The notes: generated by a model from the letters alone, not told the origin. Shown: positions 35,984-47,663, counted from the first letter of the stretch. The stretch is DNA of 64,000 nucleotides from Roseiarcus sp050013915 (GCA_050013915.1 JBEKEI010000002.1:6697-70696); one strand, 5' to 3'. Program-made: numbers and translations.

Positions 35984-36991
35984 TCACCGCCGCGCCGCCA
36001 GGCGCTCGCCTTCGACGCCCGGGATGAACCGGTCGAACGCCGCCCAGAACTGGTCGCGAAAGGCGTCGCGCTCCATCAGGATCTCATGCTCGGCGCCTTC
36101 GATCACGATCAGCCGGCCCGCGCGCATGCGGCTGAGGAAGCGCTCGGTCGCGGGCAGGTCGACGACCCGGTCCCGCCCCGACCCCACGACGAGCATCGGC
36201 GGCCCGAGAATTTCGCGCGCGTAGTCGGGCTCCTCGAACCGACGCCAAAGTCGGAAGGCCGCGTGCGCCCAGCCGATCGTCCACCAGCCGAGCGCCAGAT
36301 CCGGGCGCGCGGCGAGCACGCCGGCCGAGCGGGCATAGCGCGCGGGATCGGAGGTCAGCACGTTGTCCTCGAACGGCATCGCCATCACGCTCGCGCCGCG
36401 GCCGCCCGGCGCGAAGGCGCCGCCGAAGCCGAGCGTGTCGAAGGCCTCGACGAGGAAATGCGCCGCGCGTGCGAACGGCAGACGGGCGGGGCCGATCATT
36501 GGCGCGGTCAGGACGACCCGTTCGAACGGACAGCGGTCGGCATGGGCGACCGACAGCAGGATCGCCCCGCCCATCGAATGGCAGATCGCGAACCAGGGCT
36601 GCGGGCACGACGGCCCCAGCACGTCGTCGACCAGCGCGCCGATGTCGCGCTCGTAGAGCGAGAAATCGTCGATATGGCCCTTGCGCGGGTTCTTCAGCGG
36701 CCGCGCGGAGCCGCCCTGCCCGCGCCAGTCCATCGTCGCCACGGCGAAGCCGCGCGCCAGCAGGTCGCCGACCACCTCGAAATATTTCTCGATGAATTCC
36801 GAGCGGCCCTGCAGGATCGACACGGTGCCGCGCAGCGCCGTCGTCGGAACCCAGCGCGCCGTGCGCAGTTCGACCCCGTCGACCGCGCGCGCCATCGCGA
36901 CGGCGGCGCCGGGCGGGACCGGATTGTCGGGCGTGGAGGTCAGTTGCATGGAAGGCTCGGGAGAAACAGGCGAGCGGGCGTTATAGGGCAT
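35984..36991 (-). CDS. Alpha/beta hydrolase, monoacylglycerol/lysophospholipase type
   Basis: A 335-residue serine hydrolase of the Hydrolase_4 (lysophospholipase L2-like) group: 'VSILQGRSEFIEKYFEVVGDLLARG', 'DWRGQGGSARP', nucleophile elbow 'AICHSMGGAI', catalytic acid region 'MLVVGSGRDRVVD' and histidine in 'IEGAEHEILME'. The elbow has CHSMGG rather than the commoner GHSMGG. ATG 36991 has a strong GGGAG five bases upstream; an internal ATG at 36949 is an alternative start. It probably hydrolyses lysophospholipids or monoglycerides at the inner membrane. Confidence 0.87.
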   Translation of the reverse strand: MPYNARSPVSPEPSMQLTSTPDNPVPPGAAVAMARAVDGVELRTARWVPTTALRGTVSILQGRSEFIEKYFEVVGDLLARGFAVATMDWRGQGGSARPLKNPRKGHIDDFSLYERDIGALVDDVLGPSCPQPWFAICHSMGGAILLSVAHADRCPFERVVLTAPMIGPARLPFARAAHFLVEAFDTLGFGGAFAPGGRGASVMAMPFEDNVLTSDPARYARSAGVLAARPDLALGWWTIGWAHAAFRLWRRFEEPDYAREILGPPMLVVGSGRDRVVDLPATERFLSRMRAGRLIVIEGAEHEILMERDAFRDQFWAAFDRFIPGVEGERLAARR

Positions 36992-37057
36992 TTTTCTCCC
37001 GAGGCGAGCCGCGCCGGGCGATTGGAACCGCCGCCGCCCGCGGCAAGCGAAGGCCGC

Positions 37058-37597
37058 TTACGGTTCCAAAGCGGACGCCGGCGGCTCCGACGCTTCCAGT
37101 GGTTGTTGCAGAATGACCTCGAGGGCCATCAGGTAACCGAAAACGACGGTAAAGAAGTCGATCGTCAACGCCGTGCTGTAGGCTGCGGCGCTGTATCGGA
37201 GGCCTGCTAAAACGTAAGCAAGCATCGCCAGCGTCACCGCCGAGCCCAATACCACGAAGACCGCGAACACCGCGGGCGGCGGTCCCTTGCCGATCGCCTT
37301 GCGGCGTCGGTGCGGATAGGTGACCTGAAGAGACAGCATCGGTAGCGCGAAAAGCACAGCAACGTCTCGCCAAATCCACTCTTCCGGAATGTCGTAGAGC
37401 GCAAATAGCGCCGGCAGCAGCGCTCCCGCGATCAGTACGAAAATGTACGTCATGACCGTTTTTGCAAGGTATGTGTCAAGCAGTGACAACTTCGCTCCAG
37501 CGGCCGGTCGAAGGGCCAGCAACAGCGCCGAGAACCCCGCGAACGTGATCATCAGGCCAGCCAACGTGTACAAGAGGGTTGCGCCTTTGATTTCCAT
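37058..37597 (-). CDS. Hypothetical multi-pass membrane protein
   Basis: A 179-residue protein that I do not recognise. It has five hydrophobic segments ('LLYTLAGLMITFAGFSALLLAL', 'TVMTYIFVLIAGALLPALFAL', 'WIWRDVAVLFALPMLSLQVTY', 'AVFAVFVVLGSAVTLAMLAYVLA' and 'TIDFFTVVFGYLMALEVIL') with a short basic loop 'HRRRKAIGKG'. The internal ATG at 37597 is chosen because GGAG lies 7 bases upstream and the membrane region starts there. Base composition is less GC-rich than the flanks, and it sits beside a pseudogene, so it may be acquired DNA. Confidence 0.6.
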   Translation of the reverse strand: MEIKGATLLYTLAGLMITFAGFSALLLALRPAAGAKLSLLDTYLAKTVMTYIFVLIAGALLPALFALYDIPEEWIWRDVAVLFALPMLSLQVTYPHRRRKAIGKGPPPAVFAVFVVLGSAVTLAMLAYVLAGLRYSAAAYSTALTIDFFTVVFGYLMALEVILQQPLEASEPPASALEP

Positions 37598-37826
37598 GTC
37601 TTGCTCCACCCGAGAACCAAAGTCGCTTTGGTGCGTCCCGGTTTTGGCTTGTGCTTGATCAAACCACCAAGCGCCATCATGCCGCTCGCCGTCGTTTCCG
37701 CTTCGCGCTGGAACGGAAGACCCCCCGCGCAATCACCCTGCACCCCGATGGTGTGCGCCGCGCGCCGGGCACGCGCAGCCTACCTCCTCGAGAGGTCAGG
37801 GCCAACTTGGCCTCGGAGGGCAAGCC

Positions 37827-38215
37827 CTATTCGAGGGTGCGTTTCACGTCGACGGTGTTGCGCGCCGCGCCGGACCAGGGGCGCACCTGACGGGCCCTGG
37901 CGACCAGCGCCTCTACCTCGACCCGCGGAACGCCCGGCACGGCGATCGACACAGTGCGATGGTCGGGCCGAAGCCTTCTTCCTCCCTCGGTGCGATGTCG
38001 ACTGTGGCGGTCGCCGCCGCGTCGCCGGGAACCTTCAGGCCGCCGTGCGAGGCGACGAATTTCATGGCGCCGAGGACACAGGCGGCATAGCCGGCGGCGA
38101 ACAGTTTTTCGGGATTGGCGCCGTCGCCGCCGGGGCCGCCCGGTTCCTTCGCGTCGTCAGGCTGACTTCAACAGCGCCGTCCAGGGTCGCCGCGGCCTTC
38201 GATCCTTTCGGTCCC
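37827..38215 (-). pseudogene. Ohr/OsmC-family peroxide resistance pseudogene
   Basis: Three reading frames on this strand together spell most of an organic hydroperoxide resistance protein. From about 38200 to 38156: 'ATLDGAVEVSLT'. From about 38154 to 37952: 'AKEPGGPGGDGANPEKL', 'FAAGYAACVLGAMKFVASHG' and 'LKVPGDAAATATVDIAPRE'. From 37949 to the TAG at 37827: 'SIAVPGVPRVEVEALVARA' and 'RNTVDVKRTLE'. Frame changes near 38155 and 37951 break it, and the N-terminal 20-25 residues are missing where the hydrolase gene ends. The reactive-cysteine motif 'AACVLGAMK' survives. Two independent shifts plus truncation favour a true pseudogene over sequencing error. Confidence 0.75.
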
Positions 38216-38216
38216 T

Positions 38217-38972
38217 TCAGTGGGCGCCTTGAGCAGCCTGCTCGATGACGTTCGCAACCGCACGCGGCTGCGAGAAGAAGACCGCGTGGCTGCCCTTTAT
38301 TTCCGTCACCTTGGCGCCGGCCCGTTTGTACATCGAGCGCTCGAGGTCCGGGTTGATCATCCGATCCTGCGTCGCGACGATGCCATAGCTGGGCTTGGTC
38401 TTCCAGGCTGGCGCGGTGATCGGCGTACCCAAGGCGCCAGCGTTGACCGGCACTTGGGAGATCGCCATGAATTGCGCCTCCGCGACCGGCAGGTCGGCCG
38501 CAAAATCCGTCGGGAACTTCGCCGGATCGACCAGCAGATAACCGTCCGCGGTCGGCGCGATGCTGGTCGCTGCGGGAGCGATGCTGCCCAGGAGCGGGCC
38601 GAGCTTTTCGCCCTCGTCCGGCGCGAAGGCGGCGACATAGACGAGGCTCGCGACATGCGCGTTGGCGCCGGCCTCGGTGATGACGGCGCCGCCATAGCTG
38701 TGGCCGACGAGCACGGCCGGACCGGACTGGCGATCGAGGATGCGGTTGGTCGCGGCGACGTCATCCGCCAACGAAGTTTCCGGCTCTTGGACGATGCTGA
38801 CGGTATAGCCGTCCTCGCGGAGGATATCGGCGACCGGCTTCCAGCCGGATCCGTCGGCGAAGGCGCCATGCACGAGGACGACGTTCTTGACCGGCTCGGC
38901 CCGCGCCGGGGCGACGGCGGCTGACAGAAGTGCGACCGCTGCGGCCGCAGCGGCAATGGGCTTGTTTGGCAT
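38217..38972 (-). CDS. Secreted alpha/beta hydrolase
   Basis: A 251-residue hydrolase with a signal peptide (residues 1-25, '...LLSAAVAPARA'). The core begins 'VKNVVLVHGAFADGSGWKPVADIL', has the nucleophile elbow 'VGHSYGGAV' (S92), and 'APAWKTKPSYGIVATQDRMINPDLERSM' and 'IKGSHAVFFSQP' with the likely catalytic histidine. The ATG at 38972 has GGAG 6 bases upstream, better than the one five codons earlier. It is divergent from an arsR-SRPBCC pair across a 126-base region with two operators. A close paralogue lies at the right end of the window, without a signal peptide. Confidence 0.88.
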   Translation of the reverse strand: MPNKPIAAAAAAVALLSAAVAPARAEPVKNVVLVHGAFADGSGWKPVADILREDGYTVSIVQEPETSLADDVAATNRILDRQSGPAVLVGHSYGGAVITEAGANAHVASLVYVAAFAPDEGEKLGPLLGSIAPAATSIAPTADGYLLVDPAKFPTDFAADLPVAEAQFMAISQVPVNAGALGTPITAPAWKTKPSYGIVATQDRMINPDLERSMYKRAGAKVTEIKGSHAVFFSQPRAVANVIEQAAQGAH

Positions 38973-38999
38973 CGCGCTCTCCTTCATTCATCAAGCCGG

Positions 39000-39017
39000 T
39001 TCAACCGGCGGGTTGAA
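39000..39017 (+). promoter_or_regulatory. Operator 1: TTCAACC-N4-GGTTGAA
   Basis: TTCAACCGGCGGGTTGAA, inverted 7-bp arms around GGCG. It overlaps the predicted -10 element (TTTATT, 39021-39016 on the minus strand) of the secreted hydrolase gene. It shares CAACC-N4-GGTTG with operator 2, 41 bases away, so one dimeric regulator, most simply the divergent ArsR, should bind both. Confidence 0.7.
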
Positions 39018-39058
39018 TAAAGCGTCGGCTTGACATATTGTCAACCCATGGGTTGAAT
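39016..39058. promoter_or_regulatory. Overlapping divergent sigma70-type promoters
   Basis: Toward arsR (+): TTGACA at 39030-39035, 17 bases, then TTGAAT at 39053-39058. Toward the hydrolase (-): TTGACA at 39044-39039, 17 bases, then TTTATT at 39021-39016. The two -35 boxes lie back to back, so the promoters interpenetrate. Predicted leaders are about 35 bases on each side. Confidence 0.6.
39041..39056 (+). promoter_or_regulatory. Operator 2: perfect 16-bp palindrome
   Basis: TCAACCCATGGGTTGA is a perfect palindrome. It sits between the -35 and -10 boxes of the arsR promoter and covers the -35 box of the opposing hydrolase promoter, a position expected to shut off both. The half-site matches operator 1. 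Confidence 0.7.
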
Positions 39059-39098
39059 ATCTACAGAATCGGGAATCGAAGGAGTCAGGCCCATCGCC

Positions 39099-39497
39099 AT
39101 GCTCGAGATCGAAGCGCGGAAGGAAGCCGCGTCGCGCACTGCGCGCCTCGACGCGGTATTCGCCGCGTTGGCCGATCCGACGCGGCGGGCGATCATCGAA
39201 CGGCTCTCGAGCAGCGAGGCGCGCGTGACCGAGGTCGCCGAGCCCTTCCCCATGTCGCTGAACGCGGTGTCGAAACACATCCGCGTGCTGGAAGCCAGCG
39301 GCGTGGTCGAGCGGCACAGGAAAGGGCGCGACCACATTCTGTCCATCAACGCCCGTTCGCTGGACGAGGCCGATGGCTGGATCGAGCGGATGCGCCGCTA
39401 TTGGGAGGAGCGGCTCGACGCCATGGAGCGCCTGCTGCGCGAGCTCGAGCAGGACCTCGAGTTGGGGCCAGGGGATCGCAAGCATGGTTCGCGGTGA
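39099..39497 (+). CDS. ArsR-family transcriptional regulator
   Basis: A 132-residue winged-helix repressor: 'DAVFAALADPTRRAIIERLSS' (helix 1-2), recognition helix 'MSLNAVSKHIRVLEASGVVERHRKGRDHIL' and a C-terminal 'YWEERLDAMERLLRELEQD' helix. It lacks the ELCVCD metal site of ArsR/SmtB and belongs to the subgroup paired with SRPBCC proteins. AAGGAG lies 14 bases before the ATG, a rather long spacing. Its 3' end overlaps the SRPBCC gene by 14 bases. It very likely binds the two operators between itself and the divergent hydrolase gene. Confidence 0.88.
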   Translation: MLEIEARKEAASRTARLDAVFAALADPTRRAIIERLSSSEARVTEVAEPFPMSLNAVSKHIRVLEASGVVERHRKGRDHILSINARSLDEADGWIERMRRYWEERLDAMERLLRELEQDLELGPGDRKHGSR

Positions 39498-39933
39498 CGC
39501 GACGGGCCCGATCGTGCAGATACGCCGGCGGGTTAGGGCCGGGGCGGAGCAGATCTTCGACCTGTGGACAAAGCCCGACTTGATGGTTCGGTGGATGAGC
39601 CCCTTTCCGGGGGCGGTCGATTGCAAGGCGAGCTGCGACCTCCGCCCTGGCGGAGCCTTCAGCCTCGTCATGTCATCGGCGGAATCGAGCCGCGAAGTAT
39701 CCGGCGCCTATGTGCAAATCGACCGGCCGCGCAAGCTCGTGTTCACATGGATTGGCCCGCTGACGAACCATGTGAACACGTTGGTGACCGTCGAACTCGA
39801 TCCGCGCGGCGATGAAACCGACCTCGTGCTGACCCACGAGCGCCTACCGACGCCGGCAATTTGTGAAGGTCATACGAGGGGCTGGGGAAATATACTGGAC
39901 CATCTGGCGGATGCGGTTTCTAAAGACTTCTAG
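39484..39933 (+). CDS. SRPBCC (AHSA1-like) protein paired with ArsR
   Basis: A 149-residue AHSA1-like protein: 'QIRRRVRAGAEQIFDLWTKPDLMVRWMSP', read in two parts, 'CDLRPGGAFSLVM', 'VSGAYVQIDRPRKLVFTW' and 'GHTRGWGNILDHLADAV'. The start at 39484 lies inside the 3' end of arsR, so it is co-translated. ArsR-SRPBCC pairs are a recurring two-gene module in which the SRPBCC protein may sense or process the inducing ligand. Its relation to the divergent hydrolase suggests a shared small-molecule substrate, which is an inference. Confidence 0.85.
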   Translation: MVRGDATGPIVQIRRRVRAGAEQIFDLWTKPDLMVRWMSPFPGAVDCKASCDLRPGGAFSLVMSSAESSREVSGAYVQIDRPRKLVFTWIGPLTNHVNTLVTVELDPRGDETDLVLTHERLPTPAICEGHTRGWGNILDHLADAVSKDF

Positions 39934-40417
39934 TTGTCGGGCGGGCCAAGCCCATGCAGGCGGCGGGCCTCGCAGGCGCGCCCGCAATCCCGCCGACGAG
40001 CGCCGGGCGTTCCTCGAACCCGAGCGCGGCAAGGTCCTCGACGACGGGGCGCCTGCCTTTGGCCCCCCGGCGCTGATCGCCTGGCGTATTTCCAAGCGGC
40101 GTTTTGGCCGCCTTCCGCGCCCGATGACTCGCTTTGCGGAAGCGGCCTCACGAGTCCGGGACGATCGGCATGGGCGCGTTCCTGCCGCAGCAGCCGGGCG
40201 GCTTTCGTGAGTTGGCGGCGGAAATTCAAACTGGCCGGCCACCAATCCGCGCAGCCTCTTGCAAGCGCCGACCGGCCCCGTATGATTTCGTGCGGCGCGC
40301 GCCGCGCCGTTCCCGATGGCGCGCAGCCGCATCGAAGGCCGGTCGCCCGACCGCAGCCTCCGGAAAGTCGACAGCCGGGCGCGCATTCGCGATCCCGAAT
40401 CGCCCACGAAAGAAGAC
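39934..40417. other. 484-base stretch with no convincing gene
   Basis: Several GC-driven open frames cross this stretch on both strands, but none shows a recognisable motif, a good ribosome site and family-like composition together. I see no clear terminator or palindrome. It lies between the SRPBCC gene and the oxoprolinase gene and could contain decayed sequence at the edge of the accessory segment. Confidence 0.5.
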
Positions 40418-44041
<3,624 letters not shown>

Positions 44042-44068
44042 AGGAGGGCCGCGAGGGCCGCGGTTCCC

Positions 44069-45028
44069 CTAACTGCTGCCGATCAAGATCCCCGCCGCGA
44101 GCACCAGCCCGCCGCCGAGCATCACCTTGGCCGCCGCGGCGAGCGGCGGCGTGCTCATGAAGCGCCACTGGATCCAGGCGATCGTCAACAGCTCGACGAC
44201 CACGACGGCGCAGGCGAGCGCGGTGGCGGTGAAGAAACTGGGGATCAGATAGGGCAGCGTGTGGCCGATGCCGCCGCCGAACGTCATCAGCCCGCAGACG
44301 ACGCCGCGCAGCAGCGGCGCGCCGCGCCCCGAAATCTTGCCGTCGTCGGCGAGCGCCTCCGCGAAACCCATCGAAATGCCGGCGCCGATCGAGGCCGCCA
44401 TGCCGACGAGGAACGCGTTCCAGGGATTGTGGGTGGCGAAGGCCGCGGCGAACACCGGCGCCAGCGTCGAGACCGAGCCGTCCATCAGCCCGACCAGCCC
44501 CGGCTGGATGATCTGCAGCACGAAGCGCCGTTGCGCGTCGTCGTCCTCGTTCGCGCGCGTGTCGCCGGGCAACCTGGTCGCTTCGATGCGCGCCGCGGCG
44601 TCCTCGTGCGCAGCTTCCGCCGCCGCGAGATCGCCGAGCAGCTTGCGGATCGCGGCGTCGCTCGTGCGGGTCGCCGCCTGCTGGTAGAACCGCGCGGCGT
44701 CCTGCTCCATCTGGCGCGCCTGGCGGCGCACCGCGTCGACGCCGAGCGGGCGCAACTGCCAGATCGGTCGCCGCTGGACCCAGCCGCGCACGTCCTGGCG
44801 GCGGATCAGCGGTATGTGGTCGCCGAATTTCGCGACGAACAGATCGATCAGCAGACGCCGGTGCTCGCTTTCCTCGGCCGCCATGTCGGTGAAGACATGG
44901 GCGCTGGCGGGATAATTCTCGCGCAGCCCTTCGGCGAAGTCGGCGAAGATGCGGCCGTCCTCCTCCTCGCTGCTGATGGCGAGGGCGAGCAGTTCCCGCT
45001 CGCTGAGTTCCGTGAATTTCCGTATCAC
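44069..45028 (-). CDS. mbfA: Membrane-bound ferritin MbfA (ferritin-like domain + VIT1 domain)
   Basis: A 319-residue protein with an N-terminal ferritin-like di-iron domain (about 1-165; 'ISSEEEDGRIFADFAEGLRE', 'DMAAEESEHRRLLIDLF', 'MEQDAARFYQQAA', 'EAAHEDAA') and a C-terminal VIT1/CCC1-type membrane domain ('GLVGLMDGSVSTLAPVFAAAFATH', 'LVGMAASIGAGISMGFAEALADDG'). MbfA exports iron in rhizobia and protects against iron and peroxide stress. The start is GTG at 45028 with GGAG 9 bases upstream, matching the family start 'xRKFTELSERELLALAIS'. An Irr-type iron box lies 93-109 bases upstream. Confidence 0.92.
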   Translation of the reverse strand: MIRKFTELSERELLALAISSEEEDGRIFADFAEGLRENYPASAHVFTDMAAEESEHRRLLIDLFVAKFGDHIPLIRRQDVRGWVQRRPIWQLRPLGVDAVRRQARQMEQDAARFYQQAATRTSDAAIRKLLGDLAAAEAAHEDAAARIEATRLPGDTRANEDDDAQRRFVLQIIQPGLVGLMDGSVSTLAPVFAAAFATHNPWNAFLVGMAASIGAGISMGFAEALADDGKISGRGAPLLRGVVCGLMTFGGGIGHTLPYLIPSFFTATALACAVVVVELLTIAWIQWRFMSTPPLAAAAKVMLGGGLVLAAGILIGSS

Positions 45029-45120
45029 CGTGGCAGCTCCGCAAGAGAGGCGCGCGCGCCCGACCAAGGCCGCCGTCGTCCGGCGTTTGCCGATGCGGGA
45101 CGCCCGCGCATCCTCTTTTG

Positions 45121-45137
45121 TGTAGAATAGTTCTAAA
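45121..45137 (-). promoter_or_regulatory. Iron control element (Irr box) upstream of mbfA
   Basis: On the mbfA strand the sequence is TTTAGAACTATTCTACA. The published ICE consensus bound by Irr in rhizobia is TTTAGAANNNTTCTAAA; 13 of the 14 specified positions match. Irr represses mbfA-type genes when iron is scarce, so this box gives a direct prediction of iron-replete induction. Confidence 0.8.
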
Positions 45138-45213
45138 CTGAGGTCCAGCGCGGCGGCGTCCGTCAGCCGCGCGCCGCGCGGCGAGCGCGACGCGGCGGGC
45201 CGACGGCCGCGTC

Positions 45214-45723
45214 CTAGCGCGTCATCACCACCGGCGCGCCGACGCTGACGCGGTCGAACAGGTCGATCACATCCTCGTTGAGCATGCGGATGCAGCCATA
45301 GGACGCCGCCGTGCCGACCGAGGCGCGCATCTTCATCGTCGTCCCGTGGATCGCCACCTCGTCGCGATCGAGCGTGATCGCGCGCGCGCCCATCGGATTG
45401 TGCGGCGAGCCGCCCGGGATCAGGTCGGGCAGTTCGGGATGGTCGCGCTTGACGGAATCGGGCGGCGACCAGGCGGGCTCGACATATTTGCCGTCGACCT
45501 TGGCGTAGCCGCTCCATTCCTTGCCGCGCTTGGCGACCGCGACGGGATAGGCGATCGCCGAATCCGGGCCGGTGACGAGGAACAGCTTGCGGGCGCTCTG
45601 GCTGATGACGATGGTGCCCGCGGCGTAGGGCGATGGGAAGGCGACGCTCTCGCGCGCCCGGGCGGGCGACGGGACGGGCGACAGCGCGCCGAGGAGGATG
45701 AAAGCCAGCAGCCACCTCCGCAT
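45214..45723 (-). CDS. L,D-transpeptidase (YkuD/ErfK family)
   Basis: A 169-residue secreted enzyme with a signal peptide (residues 1-23) and a YkuD domain: 'TIVISQSARKLFLVTG', 'HNPMGARAITL', 'AIHGTTMK' (H126) and the catalytic 'ASYGCIRMLNEDV' (C144). It makes 3-3 peptidoglycan cross-links or attaches proteins to peptidoglycan in the periplasm. The ATG at 45723 has GGGAG 7 bases upstream and begins the signal peptide; the frame is open further upstream without a signal. It is divergent from the rrf2-family gene. Confidence 0.9.
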   Translation of the reverse strand: MRRWLLAFILLGALSPVPSPARARESVAFPSPYAAGTIVISQSARKLFLVTGPDSAIAYPVAVAKRGKEWSGYAKVDGKYVEPAWSPPDSVKRDHPELPDLIPGGSPHNPMGARAITLDRDEVAIHGTTMKMRASVGTAASYGCIRMLNEDVIDLFDRVSVGAPVVMTR

Positions 45724-45873
45724 CGATCGTCTCCCGGATCCCGGGCCAGCGGGGGCCCTTTCGTCGTCCCACCGTACCACGTCGCCTCCGACCGGGCGCT
45801 GGAAGCCCGACGGTTTGGTAAACGCGCCCGCGGAGCGCCCGCCGGTCGCGCGTTTCTATGGTATTTATGGACT

Positions 45874-45883
45874 GAATCGATTC
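45874..45883 (+). promoter_or_regulatory. GAATCGATTC palindrome upstream of the Rrf2 gene
   Basis: A perfect 10-bp palindrome 45 bases before the Rrf2 ATG, in a short AT-richer stretch that must hold the promoter. Rrf2 proteins commonly repress their own genes, so this is a candidate autoregulatory site. A single short palindrome is weak evidence. Confidence 0.3.
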
Positions 45884-45927
45884 GCGTGCTTATGTATGGC
45901 GGGCGCGAAGCGCCCGAGGGCAGGAAT

Positions 45928-46377
45928 ATGTTGACGAACAAGGGGAAATACGGCCTGAAGGCGATGGTCCATCTTGCCGGGCTCGAGCCGGGCAGGCCGG
46001 CGCTGGTCGCCGACATTGCGGCGAGCAACGCCATCCCCAAGAAGTTTCTCGACGCGATCCTCGGCGAATTGCGCACCGCGGGCTTCGTCCATTCCAAGAA
46101 GGGCCGCGGCGGCGGCTACGTCCTGGCGAAGAGCCCGGCGAGGATCATGGTCGGCGAAATCGTGCGCGCCCTCGACGGCCCGCTCGCGCCGATCGCCTGC
46201 GCGAGCAAGGCCTATTACCGGCGTTGCGACGATTGTCCGGCCGAAGGCAATTGCACCGTGCGGCTCATGATGCTCGAGGTCCGCAACGCGATCGCCGCCG
46301 TGCTCGACAACCGAACCCTCGCGTCGATGCGCGCGCTGGCCGACATCGACGAACAGAGCCTGATGTACTACATCTGA
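45928..46377 (+). CDS. Rrf2-family transcriptional regulator with Fe-S-type cysteines
   Basis: A 149-residue winged-helix regulator: 'MLTNKGKYGLKAMVHLAGL', 'NAIPKKFLDAILGELRTAGFVHSKKGRGGGYVLAKSP', read in parts, then the cysteine segment C91, C100, C103 and C109 ('CASKAYYRRCDDCPAEGNC') and a C-terminal dimer helix. Rrf2 proteins such as IscR, RirA and NsrR bind Fe-S clusters and sense iron, NO or redox; spacing here does not identify which. CAGGA is close to the ATG. Its end overlaps the end of phaZ by ten bases. Confidence 0.87.
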   Translation: MLTNKGKYGLKAMVHLAGLEPGRPALVADIAASNAIPKKFLDAILGELRTAGFVHSKKGRGGGYVLAKSPARIMVGEIVRALDGPLAPIACASKAYYRRCDDCPAEGNCTVRLMMLEVRNAIAAVLDNRTLASMRALADIDEQSLMYYI

Positions 46378-47663
46378 CCGAGCGCCTCGCGCGCGCCCCT
46401 GCGCCGCGGCGGCCGGGCGGCCGCGGCGAGCGCTTCCGTCCGGAGGTGAAAATCGACTATGCGCGGCGCGATATGGGCGCGAAAGCGCGACCCGTTGAAA
46501 ACGCCGTAATGGCCGACATCCTTCTGGACGTAATTGGTCTTGAGCGCTTCCGGCAGCCCGCTGCACAATTCCTGCGCCGCATAGGTCTGGCCGACGCCGG
46601 AAATGTCGTCGTTCTCGCCCTCGACCGTCATCAACGCGCAGCGCCGGATCGCCTTGAGGTCGACCGAAACGCCGCGGTGCTTCATCTCGCCCTTCGGCAG
46701 CGCGTGCTCGACGAACACGGTCTCGATCGTCTGCATGTAATATTCGGCGGTCAGGTCCATCACCGCCATGTATTCATCGTAGAATTCGCGGTGCTTCTCC
46801 GCCGAATCGCCGTCGCCCGAGACGAGATGGTTGAACATTTCGACATGAGCGTTGACATGGCGGTCGAGATTCATCGCCATGAAGCCGGAAAGCTGGAGGA
46901 AACCGGGATAGACGACGCGGCCGACGCCGGCGTGGGGAAACGGCACCACGTTGAGGCAATGGCTGCGGAACCATTCGACGCCGCGCCGCTCGGCGAGCAG
47001 GTTGACCGCCGTCGGGCTGCGCCGCGTGTCGATCGGGCCGCCCATCAGCGTCATCGAGGCGGGGATGTCGGGATGGTCCTCGGCCTCCATCAGCGCGATC
47101 GCCGCGATCAGCGGGACGGCCGGCTGGCAGACGCCGATCGTGTGCACGCCCGGTCCGATCACGCCGAACATTTCCCTGAGATAGTCGATGTAATCGTCGA
47201 GATTGAACGCGCCGATCGCGAGCGGGATCATCCGGGCGTTGTTCCAGTCGGTGATGTAGACTTCATGGGTGGGCAGGAACGCCTCGACCGTGCCGCGCAA
47301 CAGCGTCGCATAATGGCCCGACATCGGCGCCACGATCAGCAGCTTGGGCTGCGGCGCGACAAATTGCGCGCCCTCGCGGACGAAATGCAGCAGGCTGCAG
47401 AAAGGGCGCTCCCAGACGACCTCCTCGCGCACGGGGACGGAGACGCCGCCGACGATCGTCCGCGCGAAACCGAATTCCGGCTTGCCGTAGCGGCGGGTGA
47501 TCCGCTCGAACAATTCGGCGCCGGCGGCGATGTTCTTGCCGAACGGCGTGGCGGCGAGCGGATTGAAAGGATTGGCGAAGACGAACCGGCTCGCGTCGGA
47601 AAAGGCGCGCGCGGGCCCCAACGCGGCGAGGGTCATTTCGTACATCTGATAGGAATAGTTCAT
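46368..47663 (-). CDS. phaZ: Intracellular poly(3-hydroxybutyrate) depolymerase PhaZ
   Basis: A 431-residue alpha/beta-hydrolase-like enzyme that mobilises native PHB granules. It begins 'MNYSYQMYEMTLAALGPARAF', contains 'ERPFCSLLHFVREG', 'VYITDWNNARMIPLAIGAFNLDDYIDYLREM', read in parts, the cysteine nucleophile in 'TIGVCQPAVPLIAAIALM' (C179), and 'GENDDISGVGQTYAAQELCSGLP' with 'VGHYGVFNGSRF' for the catalytic Asp and His. The presence of phaZ implies a PHB-storing host. A motif shared with the beta-oxidation operon lies 73-86 bases upstream. Confidence 0.93.
   Translation of the reverse strand: MNYSYQMYEMTLAALGPARAFSDASRFVFANPFNPLAATPFGKNIAAGAELFERITRRYGKPEFGFARTIVGGVSVPVREEVVWERPFCSLLHFVREGAQFVAPQPKLLIVAPMSGHYATLLRGTVEAFLPTHEVYITDWNNARMIPLAIGAFNLDDYIDYLREMFGVIGPGVHTIGVCQPAVPLIAAIALMEAEDHPDIPASMTLMGGPIDTRRSPTAVNLLAERRGVEWFRSHCLNVVPFPHAGVGRVVYPGFLQLSGFMAMNLDRHVNAHVEMFNHLVSGDGDSAEKHREFYDEYMAVMDLTAEYYMQTIETVFVEHALPKGEMKHRGVSVDLKAIRRCALMTVEGENDDISGVGQTYAAQELCSGLPEALKTNYVQKDVGHYGVFNGSRFRAHIAPRIVDFHLRTEALAAAARPPRRRGAREALGQM

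Noticed and set aside
39934..40417. Possible small ORFs between the SRPBCC and oxoprolinase genes
   Set aside because: No frame has a family-like motif or ribosome site; kept only as an intergenic entry.
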